In this document: positions 43,531 through 51,442 of the stretch, one piece after another
How positions within the stretch are numbered: position 1 is the first letter of the stretch
Layout: every line of letters starts with the position of its first letter
Assembly: GCF_041008525.1 (NCBI RefSeq)
Contig: NZ_JBFLUG010000028.1
Coordinates: 8,724 to 72,723, forward strand
Origin: Parafrankia sp041008525
GTDB taxonomy: Bacteria > Actinomycetota > Actinomycetes > Frankiales > Frankiaceae
Reading direction: 5' to 3'
Length of the DNA: 64,000 nucleotides
Translations under genes and position numbers: made by a program
Notes under the pieces: model-generated
What the model was told of the DNA's origin: nothing
Database searches by the model: none
The model's input: the letters and a program-made list of their open reading frames with translations, nothing else

Positions 43531-45476
43531 CGCGCCCACCGGCGGGCGGCGTACGCCCGATGCCCGGCCCCGGTCGCTTCTTCAGCGCCGGCGGCGAGAA
43601 GGCCGGCGACTTCCAGGTCTCGATCCGGCGCCTGCTCGGGCTGCTGAGCCGGCAGCGCGTGCTGCTGCTGCCCGCCATCGGGCTCGCCGTCGTCAGCATC
43701 GCCCTCACCGTGACGGGCCCGCGGCTGCTCGGGCACGCCACCGACCTGGTGGTCGCCGGCCTGATCGGCTCGCGCCTGCCCGCGGGGACATCCCGGGCGG
43801 AGGCGGTCGCGCGGCTGCGGGCAGAGGGCCACGACACCCAGGCCGATCTGCTGGCCTCCGCGGATGTCACCCCCGGCACGGGGATGGACTTCGACGCGAT
43901 CGGTCGGGTGCTGCTCCTCGTACTGATCGTCTACCTGGTGGCTGGGGTGTTCGGGGTGGTGCAGGCCCGGCTGACGAACCGGGCGCTGCAGCGCATGCTC
44001 AACGACCTGCGGGACGACGTCCAGGCGAAGATCACTCGGCTGCCGCTGCGGTACTTCGACCGCGGCCAGCGCGGGGAGGTGCTCAGCCGGGTCACCAACG
44101 ACATCGACAACCTGGGGCAGTGCCTGCAGCAGAGCCTCGCACAGGTCGTCGTCTCCGTCCTGACCATCATCGGCGTACTGGCGATGATGGTCTGGATCTC
44201 CCCGCTGCTGGCGTTGATCGCCGTTGTGACGGTGCCGGTGTCGCTCGTCGTGACCACCCGCATCGGCCGGATCGCCCAGCCGCAGTTCGTCGGCCAGTGG
44301 AAGACGACCGGGGCCCTCAACGGCCACATCGAGGAGATGTACACCGGGCACGCGCTGGTGCGTGCCTTCGGCCGGCAGGAGGAAGCCGCCGAGACGTTCC
44401 GGGAGTACAACGAGCGGCTCTACGAGGCGAGCTGGCGGGCGCAGTCCATCTCGGGCCTCATGCAGCCGGCGATGCTGTTCATCGGGAACCTGAACTACGT
44501 GCTGGTGGCCGTCGTGGGTGGTCTGCGGGTGGCCTCCGGGTCGCTGTCCATCGGCGACGTCCAGGCCTTCATCCAGTACTCACGGCAGTTCAGCCAGCCG
44601 CTGACGCAACTGGCCAGCATGGCGAACATGCTGCAGTCCGGGGTCGCCTCGGCGGAGCGGGTCTTCGAGCTGCTGGACGCCGCCGAGCAGGATCCCGACC
44701 CGCTGGAGCCCGTCCGGCCCGAGCAGGCCCGCGGCCGGGTCGCCTTCGAGCACGTGGCCTTCCGCTACGAGCCGGACACGCCGCTCATCGAGGATCTGTC
44801 GCTGGTCGCCGAACCGGGCCACACCGTCGCGATCGTCGGGCCGACCGGCGCCGGCAAGACCACACTGATCAACCTGCTGATGCGCTTCTACGAGGTCACC
44901 GGCGGGCGGATCACGCTGGACGGCGCCGACATCGCCGAGATGTCCCGGGCCCAGCTGCGTTCCTCCATCGGCATGGTGCTCCAGGACACCTGGCTGTTCG
45001 GCGGGACGATCGCGGAGAACATCGCCTACGGCGCGGAGGGGGCGACCCGCGAGCAGATCGTCGAGGCGGCCAGCGCCGCGCACGTCGACCGGTTCGTGCG
45101 CACCCTGCCCGACGGCTACGACACCGTGCTCGACGACGAGGGTGTCGGCGTCAGTGGCGGTGAGAAGCAGCTCATCACCATTGCGCGCGCGTTCCTCGCC
45201 GAGCCGCTCATCCTCGTCCTCGACGAGGCGACGAGTTCCGTCGACACCCGGACGGAGGTGCTGATCCAGCGGGCGATGTCCGGCCTGCGGCACGGCCGGA
45301 CCGCCTTCGTGATCGCGCACCGGCTGTCCACCATCCGCGACGCCGACACCATCCTCGTCATGGAGGACGGGGCCATCGTCGAGCAGGGCGACCACGTCAG
45401 CCTGCTTGCCGCGGACGGTGCCTACGCCCGCCTCTACCGTGCCCAGTTCGCACAGGCCGTGGCAGAAGCCGGCTGA
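43527..45476 (+). CDS. ABC exporter half-transporter, canonical ATP site
   Basis: 649 aa. ATG 43527 overlaps the stop of the partner (ATGA). N-terminal 45 residues are polar; six helices follow (LLPAIGLAVVSIALTV, VLLLVLIVYLVAGVFGVV, VVVSVLTIIGVLAMMVWISPLLALIAVVTVPVSLVV and others), with an outside insertion between helices 1 and 2 (about residues 75-130). The ATPase domain is complete: Walker A GPTGAGKTT, Q-loop MVLQDTWLF, signature VSGGEKQLI, Walker B LILVLDEATSSVD with the catalytic Glu, and H-loop FVIAHRLSTI. It provides the hydrolysing site of the pair. The stop codon lies in a 10-bp repeat. Confidence 0.95.
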   Translation: MTRPPAGGVRPMPGPGRFFSAGGEKAGDFQVSIRRLLGLLSRQRVLLLPAIGLAVVSIALTVTGPRLLGHATDLVVAGLIGSRLPAGTSRAEAVARLRAEGHDTQADLLASADVTPGTGMDFDAIGRVLLLVLIVYLVAGVFGVVQARLTNRALQRMLNDLRDDVQAKITRLPLRYFDRGQRGEVLSRVTNDIDNLGQCLQQSLAQVVVSVLTIIGVLAMMVWISPLLALIAVVTVPVSLVVTTRIGRIAQPQFVGQWKTTGALNGHIEEMYTGHALVRAFGRQEEAAETFREYNERLYEASWRAQSISGLMQPAMLFIGNLNYVLVAVVGGLRVASGSLSIGDVQAFIQYSRQFSQPLTQLASMANMLQSGVASAERVFELLDAAEQDPDPLEPVRPEQARGRVAFEHVAFRYEPDTPLIEDLSLVAEPGHTVAIVGPTGAGKTTLINLLMRFYEVTGGRITLDGADIAEMSRAQLRSSIGMVLQDTWLFGGTIAENIAYGAEGATREQIVEAASAAHVDRFVRTLPDGYDTVLDDEGVGVSGGEKQLITIARAFLAEPLILVLDEATSSVDTRTEVLIQRAMSGLRHGRTAFVIAHRLSTIRDADTILVMEDGAIVEQGDHVSLLAADGAYARLYRAQFAQAVAEAG

Positions 45477-45510
45477 CGCCGGCTGACACCGGCTGGGGTC
45501 GGCTGACACC
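45471..45510 (+). repeat. 10-bp tandem repeat across the ABC stop codon
   Basis: Four copies: GGCTGACGCC, GGCTGACACC, GGCTGGGGTC, GGCTGACACC (45471-45510). The first holds the TGA stop (45474-45476); three of the four copies carry TGA. Confidence 0.85.
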
Positions 45511-45606
45511 GGCCGGGCCGGCGGGCGCGGGAGATCGGGCGGACCAGGGCGGCCAGTAGGCTTGGCGTGCGAGCCGTCGGCGCTCCCGCGCGCCGGGCCG
45601 TGAAGA

Positions 45607-45626
45607 CGCCCGGGTGTCGCCGGGCG
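45607..45626 (+). promoter_or_regulatory. Hairpin in the lysS leader
   Basis: CGCCCGG (45607-45613) pairs perfectly with CCGGGCG (45620-45626) over a 6-base loop, 29 bases before the lysS ATG and before its ribosome site. No T-box features (no conserved AGGGTGG-type bulge). It may be a leader structure or chance in GC-rich DNA. Confidence 0.3.
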
Positions 45627-45654
45627 GGGAACCTCTCGCAAAAGGGTGTTGTGC

Positions 45655-47154
45655 ATGGCGACGGACGAGTCCACGGCGGGTCCCCGCTCCGGGTATGACA
45701 CCGACTCGGTGACCACCGCCGCCGGCGCCGCCGAGGACGGGACGGTCGTCCGCCTCGCCGGCCGCGTCGTGCTGTGGCGGCGGATGGGCGGGCTGGTCTT
45801 CGGCCACATCCAGGATCGCGCCGGGCGGGTGCAGGTCTCGCTGTCCCGCGACGAGCTGGGCGTCGAGACGTTCCAGGAGTGGGCCCGCGCGGTCAAGATC
45901 GGTGACTTCGTCGGCGTCACCGGCAGGGTCTACACCACCCGCCGCGGGGAGAAGACCGTCGGCGCCTCCGAGCTCGTCGTGCTCAACCGCACGGTGCGGG
46001 CCCTGCCCGACAAGTGGCAGGGGCTGTCCAACATCGAGGCCCGGCTGCGCCGGCGCTACCTCGACCTGCTGGTCAACAACGACTCCCGGGAGCGCTTCCG
46101 TACCCGCGCCCGGACCATCTCCCGCATCCGCCGCTTCCTCGACGACAACGACTTCCTCGAGGTCGAGACGCCGATGCTGCAGGAAGCCGCGTCCGGTGCG
46201 GCCGCCCGCCCGTTCGTCACCCACCACAACGCCCTCGGCGAGGACTTCTACCTGCGCATCTCGCCGGAGACGTTCCTCAAGCGCGTGGTCGTGGGCTCGC
46301 TGGACCGCGTCTACGAGCTCGGCCGGAACTTCCGCAACGAGGGTATGGACCCCTCGCACCTGCAGGAGTTCACGATGCTCGAGTGGTACGCGGCCTACTG
46401 GGACTACCGCGACAACATGCGGTTCGTCCGGGAGATGGTGCTGGCCGTCCTCGACGACGTGTTCGGCAGCCGCACCGTCACCTATGACGGGGTGAAGCTC
46501 GACTTCGGCGCCGACTGGCCGGAACTCGACTATCGTGCCGAGGTCGCCCGGCACAGCGGCATCGACCTGACGGTCGTCCGTGACCTGCCGACCCTGCGGG
46601 CCCGGATCGCCGAGCTCGGGCTGGAGGTCGACGACGCCGCCTCCTACGCGGGACTCGTGGACCTGCTCTACAAGAAGACCGTGCGCCCGCATCTCGTCCA
46701 GCCGTGCTTCCTGGTGCACCATCCGGCGGAGCTGGTGCCGCTGGCGCGGCGCAGCGACGCCGACCCGTCCCGCCTCGACATGTTCCAGGTCGTGGTGAAC
46801 GGCTGGGAGCTGGTGAAGGCCTACTCCGAGCTGGTCGACCCGGTCGAGCAGCGTCGGCGGCTGGAGGAGCAGGCCGAGCTGCGGGCTGCCGGCGACGACG
46901 AGACGATGATGCTCGAGGAGGACTTCATCGAGGCGATGGAGTACGGCATGCCGCCGATGTCCGGCCTCGGTATCGGTATTGACCGCCTCATCGCGCTGCT
47001 CACCGACGCGCCGACCCTGCGCGAGGTCGTCCTGTTCCCGCTGATGCGCGACTCGCGTCGCGGGCAGCAGGCCGACGCCGCTGCCGGTGACGCCGCCGCG
47101 GGCGAAACCGGCGCGCGTGACACCGGCGGACGTGATGAACCCGGGGCGGTCTGA
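45655..47154 (+). CDS. lysS: Lysyl-tRNA synthetase, class II
   Basis: 499 aa from ATG 45655; AAAGGG is eight bases upstream. The N-terminal OB-fold anticodon domain has VVRLAGRVVLWRRMGGLVFGHIQDRAGRVQ. Catalytic core: motif 1 FLDDNDFLEVETPMLQ, RPFVTHHNALGEDFYLRISPE, motif 2 YELGRNFRNEGMDPSHLQEFTMLEWY, and motif 3 GLGIGIDRLIALLTD, then VVLFPLMR. It charges tRNA-Lys. The residues after about 470 (an Ala/Asp/Thr-rich tail) exceed the normal C-terminus. The gene is not in the usual ribosomal or pan gene neighbourhood. A second lysS copy elsewhere cannot be excluded. Confidence 0.96.
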   Translation: MATDESTAGPRSGYDTDSVTTAAGAAEDGTVVRLAGRVVLWRRMGGLVFGHIQDRAGRVQVSLSRDELGVETFQEWARAVKIGDFVGVTGRVYTTRRGEKTVGASELVVLNRTVRALPDKWQGLSNIEARLRRRYLDLLVNNDSRERFRTRARTISRIRRFLDDNDFLEVETPMLQEAASGAAARPFVTHHNALGEDFYLRISPETFLKRVVVGSLDRVYELGRNFRNEGMDPSHLQEFTMLEWYAAYWDYRDNMRFVREMVLAVLDDVFGSRTVTYDGVKLDFGADWPELDYRAEVARHSGIDLTVVRDLPTLRARIAELGLEVDDAASYAGLVDLLYKKTVRPHLVQPCFLVHHPAELVPLARRSDADPSRLDMFQVVVNGWELVKAYSELVDPVEQRRRLEEQAELRAAGDDETMMLEEDFIEAMEYGMPPMSGLGIGIDRLIALLTDAPTLREVVLFPLMRDSRRGQQADAAAGDAAAGETGARDTGGRDEPGAV

Positions 47155-47277
47155 GAACCGACTGTCGGCGGACGCGGTTCGCCCGCGGGTCATGCGGCTG
47201 ACATCCGGCAACGATCGCGCGGCGAACAGCCGTCTCGACACACCTCCGCGAGCAGCGGTGGAAGGGTGAGGTTTCAG

Positions 47278-48108
47278 GTGGACAAGGACGTCAGGGACGT
47301 CGTCGTCATCATCGGTGTGGGCGGCATGGGCCGGGCGATCGCCCGGCGGATCGGCAGTGGCCGCAAGCTCCTCCTGGCCGATGTCAGCGACGCGGCGCTC
47401 GATGTCGCCGACGTCCTGCGCGGGGAGGGGCAGGACGTCGCCACCCAGGTGGTCGACGTCTCCAGCCGCGAGTCGGTGGCCGCTCTCGCTGACACCGCAG
47501 CCGGCCTCGGCCGGGTCACCCAGGTCGCACACACCGCGGGGCTCTCACCCACGCAGGCCTCGACCGAGGCGATCCTGCGGGTGGACCTGCTCGGCGTCGC
47601 GCTGGTGCTCGACGAGTTCGCCCGGGTGATCGCACCCGGCGGGGCGGGAGTCATCATCGCCAGCATGTCGGGGTACCTGGCCGGCCTGACCCCGGATCAG
47701 GAATCCGCCGCCGCGACAGTACCCACGGACGAGTTGCTGGACCTGCCGTTCTTCGCCCCCGACGTCCTCGGCTCACCGGGCGCCGCCTACGCCCTGGCGA
47801 AGCGGGCCAACATCGTGCGGGTGCAGGCCTCGGCGGCCGCCTGGGGCGAGCGCGGTGCGCGGATCAACTCGATCAGCCCGGGGGTCATCTCCACTCCGAT
47901 GGGCCAGGGGGAGCTGTCCGGAGAGTCGGGGGCGCAGATGCGGGCGATGGTGGCGATGTCCGCGGCGAAGCGCCTCGGCACGCCGGACGACATCGCCGCC
48001 GCCGCGGCGTTCCTGCTCGGCCAGGATGCCACCTACGTGAGTGGCACCGACCTTCTCGTCGACGGCGGAACCGTCGCCGCCGTCCGTCGCCTGCTGCCGA
48101 CCGGCTGA
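47278..48108 (+). CDS. Short-chain dehydrogenase/reductase
   Basis: 276 aa from GTG 47278, preferred because GAGG lies six bases upstream; GTG 47266 would add four residues. Rossmann nucleotide-binding motif IIGVGGMGRAIARRI with an Asp after strand 2 (LLLADVSDAAL), which favours NAD(H). The NNAG-type segment is altered to VAHTAGLS. Catalytic Ser in VIIASMSGYLAG and YxxxK in AAYALAKRANIV, then ARINSISPGVISTPM and the C-terminal FLLGQDATYVSGTDLLVDGG. Substrate unknown. It follows lysS by 123 bp; no functional link is evident. Confidence 0.92.
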   Translation: MDKDVRDVVVIIGVGGMGRAIARRIGSGRKLLLADVSDAALDVADVLRGEGQDVATQVVDVSSRESVAALADTAAGLGRVTQVAHTAGLSPTQASTEAILRVDLLGVALVLDEFARVIAPGGAGVIIASMSGYLAGLTPDQESAAATVPTDELLDLPFFAPDVLGSPGAAYALAKRANIVRVQASAAAWGERGARINSISPGVISTPMGQGELSGESGAQMRAMVAMSAAKRLGTPDDIAAAAAFLLGQDATYVSGTDLLVDGGTVAAVRRLLPTG

Positions 48109-48281
48109 GGCACCGCCCCCGCCCCCGTCCCCGCACCCGCACCCTGGCCGAACCCGCCTGCCGACCGCCACCCACGTCGCGGTTGACCTGAACCGCGGTT
48201 GAGGGAGCAGCCTGAGCCGCGGTGGATGTCGACCGGGCTCGGGCTCCCACGGCCGAGGGCCCTGCGGGAGGGGACAGAGAC

Positions 48282-50090
48282 GTGGCCCTGCGATCAGGCG
48301 AGGAACCGGAGACCGACGACAGACGATCAGTCCCGCCAGCGGCGCCAGTCCCGTCGGCCCCGCGGGCCTCGGTGACGCCACCGACGCCACCGATGACGTC
48401 CGGTGCCGGCGCGGTCCCGACCGGCCTTGTGTTCACGGTGCTGGTGCTCGGCGGGCTGCTCGTCGTTCTGGACATCACGATCATCAACGTCGCGATCCGG
48501 ACGTTGGCGGAGGACCTTGACGCAACGCTCCCGGTGATCCAGTGGGTCTCGACCGCTTACACGCTGGCCCTGGCCGTCACCGTCCCGACCAGCGCGTGGC
48601 TGGTCGGGCGGTTCGGCGCCCGCCGGGTCTACACCACAGCGCTGGCCGCGTTCGTGCTGGGCTCGGCGCTGTGCGGTCTGGCCTGGGACGTCGGATCGCT
48701 CATTGCGTTCCGGGTCCTGCAGGGAATCGGCGGCGGGCTGGTCCAGCCGGTCGCGATGATGATCGTCCTGCGGGCGACCCCGCCCGAGCGCCGCGGCCGC
48801 GCGATGGGCCTGCTCGGCCTGCCGGTCCTGGTCGGCCCCGTGATCGGGCCGACGCTCGGGGGTTCGCTCGTCGAGTTCTCCTGGCGGTGGATCTTCCTGG
48901 TGAACCTGCCTGTCGGCATCCTTGCTCTCCTGCTCGCGGCCCGCGCGCTGCGCCCGTTCGCCGCCGTGTCCGCGAGTGCCGCCGTGTCCGCGAGTGCCAC
49001 CATTCCCGCGAGTGCCACCGGATCCGCGGATACCGGCAGCCCACGCGAGCGGCTTGATCTGTTCGGGCTGGGGCTCATCGCGCCTGGACTGGCGCTGTTC
49101 GTCTACGGGCTGGCCGAGAGCGGGCGGCAGGGGACGGCGGCCTCCGCCGTGGTCCTCGTTCCCGCCCTCGCCGGCATCGCACTGGTGGCCGGGTTCGCCG
49201 TTCGCGCGGTACGCGCGCCGGCCCCGCTGGTCCGGGTCACGCTGCTGCGCCGGCGGGCCGTCGGGTCGGGTGCGCTGACGCTGGCGCTGTTCGCCGCGGC
49301 CTACTTCGGGTCGATGCTGGTACTGCCCCTCTACCTGCAGGCCGCGCGCGGGCTGAGTCCGGCGGCGACCGGCATGCTCGGTATCCCGCAGGCACTGGCG
49401 ACCGGTATCTCCCTGCAGGTGGCGAGCCGGCTGGTCGACCGGGTCCCGCCGACGCGCATCGTCGGCTTCGGCATCGCGCTGGCGACCTGCGGACTGTTCA
49501 CCGTGCTGCTCCTGCTCGACGCGGACACCCCGTACTGGCAGCTCGTCGTTGCCCTCTCGGTCATGGGCATCGGCGCGGGTTCGACGATCATGCCGACCAT
49601 GACGACGGCACTGCGCCACCTGGACGACCGGGACGCGCCGTCCGGGAGCACCCTGCTGACCATCACCAACCAGGTGAGTGTCTCGATCGGCACCGCGCTG
49701 ACGTCGGTGGTGCTCGCCTCGGGCCTCGCGACACGGGGCCTCGGTTCCCTGATCGGCGGCGGTGAGGCCGCCGGGCCGTTCGACGTGGGGCACCCCGGCC
49801 AGGCTGGTGGCGGCACGGCGGGTGCGGGCCCGGCGGGTGCCGCTGCGGCGGACACCGCGGCACAGCTCGCCGAGGCGTTCCGGAACACCCTGGGTGTGCC
49901 GGTTGGCCTGATGGCGGCTGCGCTGATCGTCGCTCTGACAGCGCTGCCCCGCGGCGGCGGGCGAGCCAGCATCCGGCCGGCCGGCGGGCAGGTGGATGTC
50001 GAGGTCGGTCACCGGTCCGGCCACGGCGCCGGACCGGTGACCGATCGCGGGCGCGTCCGGGCCCATGCCCGTGGGCCCGGGGCTTCGTAG
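48282..50090 (+). CDS. DHA2-family (EmrB/QacA-type) MFS exporter
   Basis: 602 aa from GTG 48282, chosen for GGAGGGG about nine bases upstream; the frame is open from 48222, and ATG 48393 would start just before helix 1. DHA2 motifs: LGGLLVVLDITIINVAIRTL (motif D1), VGRFGARRVY (motif A), LIAFRVLQGIGGGLV (motif B), LGLPVLVGPVIGPTLGG (motif C, antiporter signature) and SWRWIFLVNLPVGIL. Fourteen helices are expected. A cytoplasmic loop after helix 6 contains three copies of an 18-bp repeat (AVSASA, AVSASA, TIPASA). Drug or metabolite efflux driven by protons. An S4 RNA-binding gene starts 11 bp after its stop. Confidence 0.94.
   Translation: MALRSGEEPETDDRRSVPPAAPVPSAPRASVTPPTPPMTSGAGAVPTGLVFTVLVLGGLLVVLDITIINVAIRTLAEDLDATLPVIQWVSTAYTLALAVTVPTSAWLVGRFGARRVYTTALAAFVLGSALCGLAWDVGSLIAFRVLQGIGGGLVQPVAMMIVLRATPPERRGRAMGLLGLPVLVGPVIGPTLGGSLVEFSWRWIFLVNLPVGILALLLAARALRPFAAVSASAAVSASATIPASATGSADTGSPRERLDLFGLGLIAPGLALFVYGLAESGRQGTAASAVVLVPALAGIALVAGFAVRAVRAPAPLVRVTLLRRRAVGSGALTLALFAAAYFGSMLVLPLYLQAARGLSPAATGMLGIPQALATGISLQVASRLVDRVPPTRIVGFGIALATCGLFTVLLLLDADTPYWQLVVALSVMGIGAGSTIMPTMTTALRHLDDRDAPSGSTLLTITNQVSVSIGTALTSVVLASGLATRGLGSLIGGGEAAGPFDVGHPGQAGGGTAGAGPAGAAAADTAAQLAEAFRNTLGVPVGLMAAALIVALTALPRGGGRASIRPAGGQVDVEVGHRSGHGAGPVTDRGRVRAHARGPGAS
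48963..49016 (+). repeat. 18-bp tandem repeat in the MFS loop
   Basis: Two exact copies of an 18-bp unit (48963-48980, 48981-48998) and a third diverged copy (48999-49016), encoding AVSASA-AVSASA-TIPASA. In frame, so copy-number change would only alter loop length. Confidence 0.9.
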
Positions 50091-50100
50091 CATCGTGGGC

Positions 50101-50469
50101 ATGCCGTCACTGGAGGGCACCACCCGGGTCGACATCTGGATCTGGTCGGTCCGTCTCGTCAAGACGCGGACGCAGGCTGGCGACGCCTGCCGCGGCGGCC
50201 ATGTCCGGTTGAACGGCGAGCGAGTGAAACCCGCGCGCGGGGTCCGGCCCGGGGACGAGGTCCGCATCCGCCAGGACGGCTACGAGCGTGTCGTCGTGGT
50301 GACCAAGGTGATCACCAAGCGGGTGGGTGCCGAGCTGGCAGCCGAGTGCTACCTCGACAACAGCCCGCCGCGTCCGGCGCGCCCGCCGATGATCGCGGTT
50401 CGCGACCGCGGTACCGGGCGTCCGACCAAGCGGGACCGCCGGGCCATCGAACGCCTGCGCGAACGCTGA
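50101..50469 (+). CDS. S4-domain RNA-binding protein (Hsp15-like)
   Basis: 122 aa from ATG 50101. The S4 fold is at residues 8-70: TRVDIWIWSVRLVKTRTQAGDACRGGHVRLNGERVKPARGVRPGDEVRI, followed by a basic tail (TGRPTKRDRRAIERLRER). Hsp15 family members bind stalled 50S subunits carrying nascent chains and help recycling. Start 11 bp after the MFS stop, with which it may share a transcript. It converges on the HIT gene with 13 bp between the stops. Confidence 0.88.
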   Translation: MPSLEGTTRVDIWIWSVRLVKTRTQAGDACRGGHVRLNGERVKPARGVRPGDEVRIRQDGYERVVVVTKVITKRVGAELAAECYLDNSPPRPARPPMIAVRDRGTGRPTKRDRRAIERLRER

Positions 50470-50482
50470 GGCACCGCGGGTT

Positions 50483-50959
50483 CTACAGCGCGGGCGCGAG
50501 TCTGCTCGCCAGGGAACGGGACAGGCTGTCCATCACCTCCGGGGAGACCCATTCCGCCGGCGGGCGGCGCAGATAGCTGAAGACGGCCGGCCCCAGCTGG
50601 TCGGCGGGCAGGTCGCCGGCCCGGGGGATGACGTGCACATGAAGATGCGTGAATCCCGCCGCCTCGGAGAACGCCGCGACATAGGTCCGGGAACACCCGG
50701 TGACCTCGACAAGCGTCCGGCTCAGCCGCTGGCACAGGGGGCCGAGTTCGGTGGCCTCCGCATCGTCGAGCTCGGCAATCGTGGTGATGTGCCGGCGGGC
50801 GACGAGAACCAGCCAGCCGGGCATCGCGCAGCGGATCGCGTGTGCCACCCGCCAGCCGCCACTGACGTGAATCCGCTCGCGGGTGGGCAGGCCGGCCAGG
50901 GCGGCATTCTGCTCACAGGAATAGCAGCCGTCCGAGTCTTTCTCGTCACGGGTGATCAT
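50483..50959 (-). CDS. HIT-family protein
   Basis: 158 aa from ATG 50959. The histidine triad is FTHLHVHVIPRAGD (HxHxH). An N-terminal CYSCEQNAAL pair of cysteines may bind zinc, as in Hint- and FHIT-type relatives. HIT proteins hydrolyse or transfer nucleotides from AMP-linked substrates. Other conserved parts: HAIRCAMPGWLVLVARRHITTIAEL. Substrate not predictable. Convergent with the S4 protein gene. Confidence 0.92.
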   Translation of the reverse strand: MITRDEKDSDGCYSCEQNAALAGLPTRERIHVSGGWRVAHAIRCAMPGWLVLVARRHITTIAELDDAEATELGPLCQRLSRTLVEVTGCSRTYVAAFSEAAGFTHLHVHVIPRAGDLPADQLGPAVFSYLRRPPAEWVSPEVMDSLSRSLASRLAPAL

Positions 50960-51442
50960 GCGACAACGATAGAGCCACGGGGATGGCCGCCGGGATGAAT
51001 CCATGACGGAGAAGTCGGGATCCCGTCGCCGCTGGTGGGGAGGATCCGAGGGCATGCGCCGCGGCCGGGAGCACCGTCGCCGCCTGCACCCCGGTGGTGG
51101 CGGGGCGCCCCGACCGGAGGAGCGGCTGCGGCAGGCCCTCCCGGAGATTGTGGTCATGCCCGCGGTGCGCCGCCGGGCCGTTATCACGCCGGGTGGCTCC
51201 TGTCGCCGGCATGTGCCCAGCTCACGGCGCTGAAGTGGTCTTCCCGGGCCCGCCTGCCGGAACCGGTCAATGGGTTTCTATCATTCCAGGTGCTGCATAC
51301 GGAGCATTCGGTGCACGATCAATCATCGTGAACGAATCCGCGCGCCGGCGTGGGATGGGGCTGAGCATGAACCTGATCGAAGATGTTCGACGCCTGTTCA
51401 TGAAGCGTCCATGACGAGGACCGTCAGCGCAGACAGCGGCCG
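50960..51442. other. 483-bp divergent intergenic region
   Basis: It lies between the HIT gene (leftward) and the GT-C gene (rightward). The 51270-51400 part is A/T-richer. A 16-codon frame (51367-51414, beginning MNLIEDVRRLFMK) sits just before the GT-C gene but has no ribosome site and is not called. No other structure seen. Confidence 0.4.

Noticed and set aside
45542..45654. T-box riboswitch before lysS
   Set aside because: Only one hairpin is present; the conserved T-box bulge and antiterminator are not seen.
47266..47277. GTG 47266 as start of the short-chain dehydrogenase
   Set aside because: AAGG touches the codon directly, whereas GTG 47278 has GAGG at good distance; the difference is only four residues.
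51367..51414. 16-codon frame MNLIEDVRRLFMKRP before the GT-C gene
   Set aside because: Too short, no ribosome site and no repeat or signal; could be chance.
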